From Panacagrimonas sp052386745 (GTDB taxonomy: Bacteria; Pseudomonadota; Gammaproteobacteria; Nevskiales; Nevskiaceae), in the NCBI GenBank assembly GCA_052386745.1, contig JBQTJW010000002.1, positions 1 through 64,000 on the forward strand: a stretch of DNA of 64,000 nucleotides. Reading direction: 5' to 3'. Each line of letters begins with the position of its first letter. The stretch's first letter is position 1. A model generated the notes under the pieces. The model did not search any database. It was not told the origin of the DNA and saw nothing but the letters and a program-made list of their open reading frames with translations. The translations under genes were made by a program, and so were the position numbers. This document shows, piece by piece, positions 1 through 10,384 of this stretch.

Positions 1-193
1 CATGGGCCGGAACCGCCGGCGTCAAGGCCAGGGCGCCCAGCAGCAGGGAGGGCACACCCCAGGGGCGAATCAGCGAACGCGAGGCCGCACGCCGCTGGGC
101 GTGTATCGCGGCAACAAGGGGGTCGCGTGAGAGAGACGCGAAAAATAGCGGTGTCCGGACGAGCGAAGCCGGACGCGATGCGCGAATAGCCAT
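1..193 (-). CDS. N-terminal fragment of a probable exported protein (cut by window edge)
   Basis: An ATG at 193 opens a frame of 64 codons that reaches the window edge without a stop. Residues 1-45 are Arg- and Ser-rich. They are followed by a short arginine-containing stretch and a hydrophobic run (PSLLLGALALTPAVPAH) that looks like the h-region and cleavage site of a signal peptide. The true start could be further in, at the GTG in front of PSLLLG, giving a conventional-length signal. Nothing can be said of function because only the leader is present. The gene is transcribed out of the window and is divergent from the MFS remnant at 310. Confidence 0.4.
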   Translation of the reverse strand, partial: MAIRASRPASLVRTPLFFASLSRDPLVAAIHAQRRAASRSLIRPWGVPSLLLGALALTPAVPAH

Positions 194-309
194 TAATCCC
201 CGTGATCCCCTGAGCGATGATTTCGGACGGTCGCGAAATGATTTCGACGAGAAAACCATTCAGAACGAGAGCTTGAGTCCGCGTACCAGACAAAAACTAT
301 ACCAACGAC

Positions 310-519
310 CGACGGACCGTCGAAAGGGGCTTCTGCTACAACTTCGGGCGCGTGATCGCCTCGGGCGGGCCGTTCCTGGTGGGCTACATCGCGAGCCAGG
401 GCGCCAACGCGTTTTCCACGGCGCTGACCATCCTGTTCTACGTCGGCTTCATCCCCCTCGCCGGGCTGCTGCTGATGCCCTGGGTGATCGAGACGCGCGA
501 CCGCAAGCTGGTCGACTGA
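310..519 (+). pseudogene. C-terminal remnant of an MFS sugar/metabolite transporter
   Basis: In the frame ending at the TGA at 517-519 the translation contains GFCYNFGRVIASGGPFLVG, then a hydrophobic helix (TILFYVGFIPLAGLLLMPW) and a charged tail. This closely resembles the last two transmembrane helices of MFS transporters, where a GFCYNxGR-type motif is typical. About 60 codons remain and no in-frame start or N-terminal helices precede them. The recognisable homology begins at about 320, so the first five-sixths of the gene is lost. I read it as a deletion remnant, not a functional gene. Confidence 0.6.
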
Positions 520-537
520 AAAGGCAGGCGCAGGCTC

Positions 538-963
538 TCAGGCCTTGGACGGCCGCGCGTAGGTGCCGGTGGCGTGGGCCACGAGCGTGGGGTCGTTGCC
601 GCAGCGCAGCTTCACCTCCATCACCACGAACTTGCGTCCGAGCTTGAGCAGGCTGGCCTCGGCGTGGATGTCGGCCGCCACGCCCTTGCTCAGGAAATTG
701 AGGTTGAGGTTGGACGTCACCGCCATCAGCTCCGGCCCGATGTGCGACAGCACCAGCGCGTACATGGCCAGGTCCGCCGCGGTGAACAGTGCCGGCCCCG
801 ACACGGTGCCGCCAGGCCGCAGCATCCACGGCCGGAACGGCAGGTGGATGCGGGCAAGGCCGGGACGCAGCTCGTCCACCTCCAGGAACGGCGTGTCGGA
901 CTTGAAGCCGAAGGTGATGACCTTCTGCACCTCCGCGGGAGTCAGCACCAGTTTCAGATCCAT
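538..963 (-). CDS. PaaI-family hotdog-fold thioesterase
   Basis: A 141-residue protein of the length usual for single hotdog-domain acyl-CoA thioesterases. The central part (LRPGGTVSGPALFTAADLAMYA) matches the PaaI/YdiI-type pattern, in which a Gly-rich turn is followed by the long hotdog helix carrying an acidic residue (here the Asp of TAADLAMYA). The family hydrolyses acyl- or aroyl-CoA thioesters in the cytoplasm; the substrate here is unknown. Its ATG lies inside the last codons of the upstream permease gene (10-base overlap), so the two are probably translated together. The C-terminal half (SNLNLNFLSKG) also fits the family. Confidence 0.75.
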   Translation of the reverse strand: MDLKLVLTPAEVQKVITFGFKSDTPFLEVDELRPGLARIHLPFRPWMLRPGGTVSGPALFTAADLAMYALVLSHIGPELMAVTSNLNLNFLSKGVAADIHAEASLLKLGRKFVVMEVKLRCGNDPTLVAHATGTYARPSKA

Positions 964-1694
964 CCGAAGCCCCTGAGCGAATCGAACACGAGTTTGGCCG
1001 ACAGTAGCACCAGGATGAGCTTGAACAGGCGCGCAAAGGCGTCCTCACTCAGGTGCGCGTTGAGGCGCTTGCCGGTCCAGGTTCCGGCCATGACGGCAAG
1101 GCACAGTGGGACCAGCAGCCGCGGCTGCGCCAGCGCGCCGTAGCCGGCCAAGCCATAGGCCGCCACGCGCAACCCGTGGCCCAGCACCTGGGTGAAGGCG
1201 AGCGTGCCGATGGTGGTTTCCTTGCGCCATTCCGGACGCAGGAACAGCCGGCCGACGAACAGCCCGGTGGCGCCCACGAACATGCCCAGGCCACCGTTCA
1301 GGAATCCGGCGAGGATGAACGATGCCTTCGGAGGCAGGGCCACGGCGCCCGCTCCGGACGGGAGCAGCGAAGCCAGGATCAGGGCGGCGAGCAGGAGCCT
1401 GACCCAGTCCACGTCGGCCTGCTCGGCAAATGGGGCGATCAGGAACGTGGCCGGCACCACGGCGAGGGCAAACCAGGCCACTCCGCGCCATTCCACGTGC
1501 CGAACGTACGCCACGGTGCGCGAAGCATTGGACACGAGCTGCACGGCGGCGAACAGCGGCACCGCCTCCACGGTACTCAGGCCGCAGGCTAGGAAGACGC
1601 CCATCAGGATCGTCCCTCCTCCCAGTCCGGCGAGGCCGGACAGCGCGGAGGTCAGGAACGCGAACAGCGTCAGAACGGGAACCAGCGTATCCAA
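954..1694 (-). CDS. TauE/SafE-family membrane permease
   Basis: About 246 residues, almost wholly hydrophobic, with two repeats of about four helices each. The repeats begin with Gly-rich segments (ALSGLAGLGGGTILMG near the N terminus and FLNGGLGMFVGATG in the second half), the hallmark of the TauE/SafE (former DUF81) family. Members move sulfur- or carbon-containing anions such as sulfoacetate or sulfite; the substrate cannot be read from sequence. No ATG lies near the N terminus. The best start is the TTG at 1694, which gives the family's usual length, although no clear Shine-Dalgarno precedes it. The stop codon lies within the first codons of the downstream thioesterase gene. Confidence 0.75.
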   Translation of the reverse strand: MDTLVPVLTLFAFLTSALSGLAGLGGGTILMGVFLACGLSTVEAVPLFAAVQLVSNASRTVAYVRHVEWRGVAWFALAVVPATFLIAPFAEQADVDWVRLLLAALILASLLPSGAGAVALPPKASFILAGFLNGGLGMFVGATGLFVGRLFLRPEWRKETTIGTLAFTQVLGHGLRVAAYGLAGYGALAQPRLLVPLCLAVMAGTWTGKRLNAHLSEDAFARLFKLILVLLSAKLVFDSLRGFGWI

Positions 1695-1954
1695 GGGCCC
1701 ATTATTGCCGGTCGTGGCCGGAAGTAGCTGGGCGCGGATGACGGCCAGCTGCGAGGCACGCCATGCGCCGGGGCACCGCGGCGGGCATGCCGCCTGCCGG
1801 AAGCGCTGGCGCTCTGCTGGGAACGGGCACGGGGTCCAGGCCCGGCCGCAAGCACGAGCCGGAGCGCTTGGGCATAGACTGGGCGGTACGCCGTCCTTGT
1901 CTTCATCCGGGTGCTGCATGCCGCCGCGCCAACCATTCGAGTCTGGAACTTTCA

Positions 1955-2743
1955 ATGCAAGCCTTGACGCCCCAGGGGCAGCAGATCGTCAACGACATCG
2001 CCGCGCGATATCGCCTCAGCACCGATGCCGTGACCTACATGCTCGGCTGCGTCAACAACGGCGGCGGGTCCATGGCCCAGTTCTACTGCCAGGAACTTGG
2101 CGGCGGCGGTCAATGGATGCGCGGCGGGATGACCATGGTGGGCGACCTCTTCAACCATGGCCTGAAAGCGACCGTCGACAACCTGTGCAATGAACTGTCC
2201 AACGCCCTGGCCAGCCACCAGATGTACCCGCCTCCTCCGGCAGGCGGCGCTGCGGGGGGCCGTCACGGCTGGTGGCCGGGCGACCTGGGATCGCCCTCCA
2301 GCAGCGGATCGCAGAACAACATCCGCTACGCGTTCTTTCCGCAGTCGCGACGCCTCGCGGTGGACCTGGGCGGGGACATCAGCATCTACGACACGCTGGA
2401 CCACCAGATCAGCGGCGTCAGCCAGCAACAGGGGGGAAACACCTCGCTGACGTTCAGCAGCCAGTACGGGACGGTATCCGCCATCAACCTGCCGCTCGTT
2501 TCCGGGCGGGGCACGACACCCCCGCCGCCGAGCAACTTTGCCGAGCCGCCGCGCCAGCAGCCCGCATCCCCAGCCTGGGCGCCTGCGCCCGCTCCGGCGG
2601 CCTCCTCCGGGCCGGGGGCTTCGAACCTGTCGTCCGACACCATCATGGACCTGCTGGAAAAGCTCGGGCGCCTGCGCGAAATGGGCGTGCTGACCGAGCA
2701 GGAGTTCAACAGCAAGAAGGCCGAGTTGCTGGGCCGCCTGTAG
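1955..2743 (+). CDS. SHOCT-domain protein of unknown function
   Basis: A 262-residue soluble protein. The N-terminal part is helical and rich in Gln, Asn and Gly. A middle part of about 90 residues is predicted beta, and a Pro/Ala-rich linker runs from about residue 185 to 225. The C-terminal 35 residues (DLLEKLGRLREMGVLTEQEF) form a SHOCT motif, a short helical hairpin often found at protein ends and thought to mediate oligomerisation. There is no signal peptide or membrane helix. The ATG at 1955 is chosen because the open frame upstream has low-complexity composition and runs into the divergent permease promoter region. I cannot assign a function. Confidence 0.65.
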   Translation: MQALTPQGQQIVNDIAARYRLSTDAVTYMLGCVNNGGGSMAQFYCQELGGGGQWMRGGMTMVGDLFNHGLKATVDNLCNELSNALASHQMYPPPPAGGAAGGRHGWWPGDLGSPSSSGSQNNIRYAFFPQSRRLAVDLGGDISIYDTLDHQISGVSQQQGGNTSLTFSSQYGTVSAINLPLVSGRGTTPPPPSNFAEPPRQQPASPAWAPAPAPAASSGPGASNLSSDTIMDLLEKLGRLREMGVLTEQEFNSKKAELLGRL

Positions 2744-2782
2744 CGCCGCGGAGCCGCCCCGCATCTATCGGCAGCCGGCCGC

Positions 2783-3442
2783 TCAGCCCGCTTTCCGGAA
2801 CGTGAGGTTGATGCGCTGTTCGCCCATGACGGGATGGGCACCCGGTTTCAGCGGCAGCACGCCGTGAAACCTCAGCCGCGAAGGTCCGCCCCACACCGCC
2901 ACGTCACCGTGTTCGAGAATCACGCGCTGCGCCGGGTCCGACCGGCGTTCGCCCCCGAACAGGAAGGTGGCGCGGATTCCGAACGACACGGAGACGATGG
3001 GCTGGCCAAAGTCCCGCTCGTTGCGGTCCTGATGCAGGCTCAGCCGGGCACCGGGGCAGTAGCGGTTGATCAGGCAGGAGTCGGGCGTGAACGCGCCGGC
3101 AAACCCGGCCTCGCCCGCCGCCTGCGATGCCAGCAGGGAGAACGAGGCGGGCATGGCCGGCCACGGCTTGCCGCTGGCGGGATCGAGGGCGTCATAGCGG
3201 TAGCCGGATCGGTCGGACACCCAGCCCAGCAGCCCGCAACTGGTGGTGGCCACCGACATGCGATGCCCGCCCGGGGTCTGCATGTGCTGCATCGGCGACT
3301 CGCGGACGATCCGGCGCAGGTCAGCGAGCACCACGGCCTCCGTGCGAAGCGCGTATCCGCGGAGCACGACCGCCCCGGGCGCCAGGGATTCGGTCCAGCT
3401 TCGCGGCAGGCCCGCGTCGCCGGCGAAGAGCTCGGCCTGCAT
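2783..3442 (-). CDS. alkB: DNA oxidative demethylase AlkB
   Basis: A 219-residue Fe(II)/2-oxoglutarate dioxygenase that removes 1-methyladenine and 3-methylcytosine lesions from DNA by oxidising the methyl group to formaldehyde. The iron ligands are visible as the HxD pair in LSLHQDRNE (about H137 and D139) and a distal His in RFHGV (about H193). The 2-oxoglutarate-binding arginines lie in QRINLTFR near the C terminus. Spacing and length match the E. coli protein closely. It is the third gene of the ada operon, starting 4 bases after the preceding stop, so induction by methylated Ada is expected. Confidence 0.93.
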   Translation of the reverse strand: MQAELFAGDAGLPRSWTESLAPGAVVLRGYALRTEAVVLADLRRIVRESPMQHMQTPGGHRMSVATTSCGLLGWVSDRSGYRYDALDPASGKPWPAMPASFSLLASQAAGEAGFAGAFTPDSCLINRYCPGARLSLHQDRNERDFGQPIVSVSFGIRATFLFGGERRSDPAQRVILEHGDVAVWGGPSRLRFHGVLPLKPGAHPVMGEQRINLTFRKAG

Positions 3443-3446
3443 GCGA

Positions 3447-4195
3447 TCAGGTGGCGTCGTGGAAGATCACGCCCAGCGTCTGCCGCTGTCCCGTCCGAAG
3501 GGTGCTCACCCCATGCCGCATCAGCACGCGGTAGTTGCCGCGCGCGCCCTGCACCGGCCGGTGATGCACCGCGAAGATCACGGCGTCGCCCTGACGCAGG
3601 TCGAGAACTTCGACGCGCGACTGCATGCGCGGACGCTGCTCGGTCATCACGAATTCGCCGCCGGTGAAATCCGTGCCCGGCGCCGAGAGCAGGACCGCCA
3701 TCTGCAGCGGAAACGCGAGCGCACCGTACAGGTCCTGGTGCAGGCAGTTGTAATCGCCCGCCCCGTACCGCAGCAGCAGCGGTGTGGGTCGCGCCTGGCC
3801 GGCCGCATGGCAATGGACGATGAACGCGGCGTGATCCGGCGGGTAACGATCCGGCAGGCGCATGGCCTCGTTCCAGCGGTTGGCGATGGGCGCCAGGTGC
3901 GGATACGCCGCTGCGCGCAGCCCCGCCACCAGCCCGGGCAGGGGATAGGCGAAATACTGGTATTCGCCGCGACCGTAGCCGTGACGACCCATCACCACGC
4001 GGCTGCGGAAGCGCTGCGGATCGCCGTACATCCCCGCCAGTTCGAGGCACTGCGCCGGCGCGAGCAGGCCCGGAATCAGGGCGTTCCCCACCGCATCCAG
4101 CCGGGATGAAATCTGCGGCCAGTCCAGGGCCTGCAGGCGCGCCGCGATCTCCACGGACATGGCCGGCTGCGGGAACCCCTCCGCCAGGCCAGGGC

Positions 4196-4199
<4 letters not shown>
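3447..4199 (-). CDS. 2OG-Fe(II) oxygenase of the ada operon
   Basis: A 250-residue protein related to prolyl-hydroxylase-type 2OG-Fe(II) oxygenases. The double-stranded beta-helix shows HxD in NCLHQDLYG, a distal His within AVHHRPV, and a downstream arginine segment (GNYRVLMRHGVS) suited to 2-oxoglutarate binding. The start at 4199 is supported by an ATGA overlap with the ada stop codon, implying translational coupling; a second ATG 13 codons in is the alternative. It sits between ada and alkB with almost no spacing, so a role in alkylation damage is likely by context. It lacks AlkB's nucleotide-recognition N-terminal region, and its substrate is not evident. Confidence 0.8.
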
Positions 4200-5284
<1,085 letters not shown>

Positions 5285-5428
5285 GGATCTGGTCTCCTGG
5301 CTCGATCATTCTCGCGCCCAATGTAGGCCGCGTCATGGCCGCCGGCACTCCGGGTCTTGCGCTCGAATTCGCGTCCGCAGAGGGAGGTGCCGGGCGTCCC
5401 GGATGGGCAGTCGGATTGCTTATCCTCT

Positions 5429-5446
5429 TATCCGCATAAGCGGATA
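5429..5446. promoter_or_regulatory. Perfect inverted repeat upstream of ahcY (candidate ArsR/SahR-type operator)
   Basis: TATCCGC-ATAA-GCGGATA is a perfect 7-bp-arm palindrome 68 bases before the ahcY start. A further TTATCC half-site lies just upstream, at 5420-5425. In proteobacteria ahcY is often controlled by ArsR-family SahR or by other methionine-cycle regulators that bind short palindromes. The position fits an operator overlapping the ahcY promoter. Which regulator binds is inference. Confidence 0.5.
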
Positions 5447-5513
5447 TACTGATTTGGCCTGGCCCGCGGACCGGAGTTCGCAGGCCCTCCCCTTTCGAAC
5501 CCCGAGGCATTCC

Positions 5514-6959
<1,446 letters not shown>

Positions 6960-6963
6960 TGGC

Positions 6964-7362
6964 GTGAGGCGGGAAGCGGGAGACGGGAGGCGCATCCATC
7001 GCAAACACGAAGAGCTCGACGTATGGCAAGACGCCATGCTCCTCGTGGAGGCGATTTACCGCGCGACCGCTGCGCTTCCCGATCACGAAAGATTCGGTCT
7101 GTGCTCGCAGATGCGCAGGGCCGCGGTCAGTACCCCCTCGAATATCGCTGAGGGCGCTGCGCGGCAGTCCACGCTGGAATTTCTTCGCTTTCTCTACATG
7201 GCTCGCGGATCACTTTCCGAACTCGATACGCAGGTCCGGATTGCACGTCGCCTGAATTATCTGGAAGCCAATGCAGAGCTTGATGAGATCCTCGATCGGA
7301 CCCTGGCCAGGCTTGGTGGTTTGATTCGATCGTTGAAAGCCAAAACCGAGAAGTCGCCGTGA
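6964..7362 (+). CDS. Four-helix-bundle protein (23S rRNA intervening-sequence / Avd-like family)
   Basis: About 132 residues from a GTG start. The core EELDVWQDAMLLVEAIYRAT, a central RRAAVSTPSNIAEGAAR segment and a terminal EILDRTLARLGGLIRSL match the S23/IVP family of small four-helix-bundle proteins. These are found inside 23S rRNA intervening sequences and are structurally related to Avd of diversity-generating retroelements. Their biochemical function is not established. It lies tightly between ahcY (4 bases) and metF (GTGA overlap). Its first codons and the DNA just past its stop are near-identical inverted repeats, suggesting it arrived as a cassette. No rRNA sequence or reverse transcriptase is present nearby. 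Confidence 0.8.
   Translation: MRREAGDGRRIHRKHEELDVWQDAMLLVEAIYRATAALPDHERFGLCSQMRRAAVSTPSNIAEGAARQSTLEFLRFLYMARGSLSELDTQVRIARRLNYLEANAELDEILDRTLARLGGLIRSLKAKTEKSP
6968..6992. repeat. Left inverted repeat of the four-helix-bundle cassette
   Basis: A 25-base iterated GGGAAGCGGGAG-type sequence overlapping codons 2-10 of the four-helix-bundle gene. It matches the reverse complement of 7363-7387 at 23 of 25 positions. Together the two copies bracket the gene as terminal inverted repeats. Confidence 0.7.
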
Positions 7363-8234
7363 CGCCTCCCGCCTCCCGCTTCCCACCTCCCAGCTTCTCG
7401 TTCGAACTCTTCCCCCCCCGCACGCCCGCCGGCTGGGACAAGCTGCCGGCGCTCATCGGCGAGCTGGCGGCCGTTCGGCCGGCCTTCTTCAGCGTGACGT
7501 ACGGTGCCGGTGGGTCGGACCAGAACGGAACCTATGACACGATCATCAAGATCGTGGAACAGACCGGCATCGAGGCGGCGCCGCACCTGACCTGCATCGG
7601 CTCCACCCGGCAGAACATCGCCGCGCTGCTGCAGAAGTACCGCGACGCCGGCGTGCGCCGCATCGTCGCTTTGCGCGGCGACCTGCCCGCCACGGCCGTC
7701 AGCACCGAGGCGCCGGGCGAGTTCGGCTACGCCAATGAACTGGTCGAGTTCATCCGCGCCAGCCACGGCGATCATTTCCAGATCGAGATCGCCGCCTACC
7801 CTGAGATGCATCCGCAGGCCATCAGCCCGGATGCCGACTTCGATGCCTTCCGGCGCAAGGCCGAAGCAGGGGCGGACACCGCCATCACCCAGTATTTCTT
7901 CAACGCCGACGCCTACTTCGATTTTGTCAACCGCTGCGCGCGCGCGGGGCTCCGGCTGCCGATCGTGGCCGGCATCATGCCCATCACCAACCACGCCCAG
8001 CTCACGCGCTTTTCAGCCGCCTGCGGTGCCGAGATCCCGCGCTGGATTCGCCTGCGCCTGGAGCTGTTGAAGGACGACAAGGCCGGCCTGCTGGACTTTG
8101 GCGCCGAAGTGGTCACGCGCCTGTGCGAAACCCTGCTCAAGGGTGGCATTCCCGGCATTCACTTCTACACGCTCAACCAGTCAGAACCCACGCTGCGGCT
8201 GTGGAAGAACCTCGGGCTGCCCGGCTTGCCGTAG
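7359..8234 (+). CDS. metF: Methylenetetrahydrofolate reductase
   Basis: A 291-residue flavoenzyme reducing 5,10-methylene- to 5-methyl-tetrahydrofolate for methionine synthesis. The core begins with SFELFPPRTPAG, the family's N-terminal substrate-binding segment. It continues with the FFSVTYGAGGS motif, HLTCIGSTR, the RGD-containing IVALRGDLP and a late TQYFFNADAYFDFV. The GTG start overlaps the preceding stop as GTGA. The first ten residues (TPPASRFPPP) are encoded by the inverted repeat of the upstream cassette and are not part of the usual family N terminus. No other in-frame start is obvious before the conserved SFSFELFPP segment. Confidence 0.95.
   Translation: MTPPASRFPPPSFSFELFPPRTPAGWDKLPALIGELAAVRPAFFSVTYGAGGSDQNGTYDTIIKIVEQTGIEAAPHLTCIGSTRQNIAALLQKYRDAGVRRIVALRGDLPATAVSTEAPGEFGYANELVEFIRASHGDHFQIEIAAYPEMHPQAISPDADFDAFRRKAEAGADTAITQYFFNADAYFDFVNRCARAGLRLPIVAGIMPITNHAQLTRFSAACGAEIPRWIRLRLELLKDDKAGLLDFGAEVVTRLCETLLKGGIPGIHFYTLNQSEPTLRLWKNLGLPGLP
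7363..7387. repeat. Right inverted repeat of the four-helix-bundle cassette
   Basis: The reverse-complement partner of 6968-6992, beginning immediately after the four-helix-bundle stop codon and continuing imperfectly to 7391. It lies inside the predicted metF reading frame and encodes that protein's unusual Pro-rich N terminus. Confidence 0.7.
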
Positions 8235-8263
8235 CGGCCCGAGGGGGAAACACGCGCTGAACC

Positions 8264-9262
8264 TCAGGCGTTGACCAGCGCCATGTTGTCGGCGGGGTAA
8301 CGCTCGCCGATCACCCGGCTTTCATCCAGCACGCGCCGGATCTCCCGCAGTTCGGCCTCGCCCAGGCGGATGCCTGCTGCCGCGGCGTTTTCATCCAGGC
8401 GCGAGCGGCTGCGCGTGCCGGGGATGGGCACGAGGTCGGGCTGCTGGTGCAGCAGCCAGGCCAGCGCAAGCTGTGCCGGCGTGCAGCGCCGCGCCGCGGC
8501 CAGAGTATTCACCGCGTCCACCAGCTTCAGGTTGTGCGCCAGGCTCTCGGGCTGGAAGCGCGGGTTGGTGTGGCGCCAGTCGCTGGCGTCGAGATCGCCG
8601 GGCTTGCGGATGGCGCCGGTCAGAAAGCCGCGGCCCAGCGGGCTGTAGGCCACCAGGCTCACGCCCAGTTCGCGGCAGGCGGGCAGCGCGTCCTGCTCGA
8701 TGTCACGCGACCACAGTGAGTACTCGCTTTGCAGCGCGGTGATGGGATGCACCGCCATCGCGCGCCTCAGGGTCTTGCCGGAGGCCTCCGACAGCCCGAG
8801 ATAGCGCACCTTGCCGGCCTGCACCAGGCGCGCCATGGCGCCCACGGTGTCCTCGATCGGCACCTGCGGGTCCACCCGGTGCTGGTAATACAGGTCGATG
8901 TGGTCCACGCCGAGCCGCTTCAGGCTCGCGTCGCAGGCGGCGGCCACGTATTCCGGACGGCCGTTGATGCCGACGAACTCGCCGCCGGGCTTGCGCTCGA
9001 TGGCGAACTTGGTGGCCAGCACCACCGATGGGCGCCGCGTCTTGAGCAGCTGGGCGATCAGGCGCTCATTGGCGCCCACCCCGTACATGTCGGCGGTGTC
9101 CAGAAAATTCACGCCGATGTCCAGCGCGTGGTGGAGCACGGCCAGGCTGTTGGCCTCGTCGGCGGGGCCGTAGAAATCCGACATGCCCATGCAGCCCAGG
9201 CCGATGGCGGACACCTGCAGTTCAGAGCGGCCCAGACGGCGCTGGGGAAGGGAAGAATTCAT
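8264..9262 (-). CDS. Aldo/keto reductase
   Basis: A 332-residue NAD(P)H-dependent oxidoreductase of the (beta/alpha)8 aldo/keto reductase superfamily, resembling the AKR13/YakC-type subgroup. The catalytic tetrad is visible: Asp and Tyr in FLDTADMYG, Lys in VLATKFAIE and His in YYQHRVDP. The C-terminal IPGTRSRSRLDENAAA forms the phosphate-binding part for NADPH. The physiological substrate is unknown. It is divergent from an AraC-family regulator across about 170 bases, an arrangement common for inducible aldehyde-reducing enzymes. Confidence 0.9.
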   Translation of the reverse strand: MNSSLPQRRLGRSELQVSAIGLGCMGMSDFYGPADEANSLAVLHHALDIGVNFLDTADMYGVGANERLIAQLLKTRRPSVVLATKFAIERKPGGEFVGINGRPEYVAAACDASLKRLGVDHIDLYYQHRVDPQVPIEDTVGAMARLVQAGKVRYLGLSEASGKTLRRAMAVHPITALQSEYSLWSRDIEQDALPACRELGVSLVAYSPLGRGFLTGAIRKPGDLDASDWRHTNPRFQPESLAHNLKLVDAVNTLAAARRCTPAQLALAWLLHQQPDLVPIPGTRSRSRLDENAAAAGIRLGEAELREIRRVLDESRVIGERYPADNMALVNA

Positions 9263-9429
9263 GATGCGGCTCCTGTTTTTGGGGGTGGAAGCAGATTAGG
9301 AGCCGCCGCCCGGGCCTCGTTAGCTCATTGCTGCCGGATGCTTGCCTGATCGTCCAGAGCGGGGCCGGCGCCCTGCGTGGCGGCCCTGGCGGCACCCATA
9401 ATCGTTCCACCCCAATGGGCTGGAGTGCC

Positions 9430-10377
9430 ATGAACGACAAGCCTTCGAAGGTCATCGCATCCGGTTTTGGCCTGGAGGCGCAGCAGGCCGAACTGGCGGA
9501 CCGGATTGCCCGGAGCACGAGCGCGGACGGCATGCACGACTGCGTGCTGCCGGGGGTGAGCCTGATCCGTTTCAGCTCGCCCTCGCAGCCCCTGCCCACG
9601 GTCTACGAGCCCAGCCTGTGCGTGGTGGTGCAGGGCCGCAAGCAGTCACACCTGGCGCGCGAAACCTTCACCTACGATCCGCTGCACTACCTGGTGGTGT
9701 CGATGAGCCTGCCGGTGATGGCGCAGGTGATCGAGGCCACGCCCGAGCGGCCCTACCTGTGCCTGCGCATCGGCATCGACACGGCGCTGATCAACGAGCT
9801 GCTGGTGCAGGTTGCGCCGTCGCGCATCCCGGCACCGGCGGGCGGACGCGCCATGTACATCGCCCGCACCGGCGCGCCGCTGCTGGACGCGGTGCTGCGC
9901 CTGGTGCGCCTGCTGGACACGCCGGACGAGGCGGCCGTGCTGGCCCCGCTGGCCCTGCGCGAGATCCACTACCGCGTGCTCACCGGCGAACTCGGCCATC
10001 GCTTGAGCGCGCTGTGCGAGGTGGACAGCCACGCCCAGCGCATTGCCCGCGCCATCGACCTGCTCAAGCGCCGCTACGCCGAGCCGCTGCGCATCGAGTC
10101 GCTGGCCGAAGCGGCGCACATGAGCAGTTCATCCCTGCATCACCGCTTCAAGAGCGCCACCGCGCTCTCGCCCCTGCAATACCAGAAGCAGCTGCGCCTG
10201 CAGGAAGCGCGGCGGCTGATGCTGCTGGAAGGCATCGACGCGGCCGCGGCCGGGCACCGCGTGGGCTACGAGAGCGCGTCGCAGTTCTCGCGCGAGTACC
10301 GGCGCCTGTTCGGCGCGCCGCCGCGGCAGGACGTGGAAGCCGCGCGCCTGGGCGTTCGCGCGGCCGTCCGCCAGTAA
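9430..10377 (+). CDS. AraC-family transcriptional regulator
   Basis: About 315 residues. The N-terminal AraC_N-type sensing domain contains LYLCLRIG-like and LPTVYEPSLCVVVQGRK segments. Two C-terminal helix-turn-helix motifs follow (IESLAEAAHMSSSSLHHRF and AAGHRVGYESASQFSREYRR). The ATG at 9430 is chosen because a GGAG sits 5-8 bases upstream; an upstream in-frame ATG at 9415 lacks such a site. It is divergent from the aldo/keto reductase gene, which it probably regulates, as related regulators do for adjacent reductases. The inducer is unknown. Confidence 0.88.
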   Translation: MNDKPSKVIASGFGLEAQQAELADRIARSTSADGMHDCVLPGVSLIRFSSPSQPLPTVYEPSLCVVVQGRKQSHLARETFTYDPLHYLVVSMSLPVMAQVIEATPERPYLCLRIGIDTALINELLVQVAPSRIPAPAGGRAMYIARTGAPLLDAVLRLVRLLDTPDEAAVLAPLALREIHYRVLTGELGHRLSALCEVDSHAQRIARAIDLLKRRYAEPLRIESLAEAAHMSSSSLHHRFKSATALSPLQYQKQLRLQEARRLMLLEGIDAAAAGHRVGYESASQFSREYRRLFGAPPRQDVEAARLGVRAAVRQ

Positions 10378-10384
10378 GCCCGGA

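Noticed and set aside
5395..5513. SAH riboswitch upstream of ahcY
   Set aside because: The conserved core and stems of that riboswitch are not seen; only a DNA-type palindrome is present.
7363..7391. CRISPR-like repeat
   Set aside because: Only two inverted copies bracket a gene, and no spacers or cas genes are found in the window.
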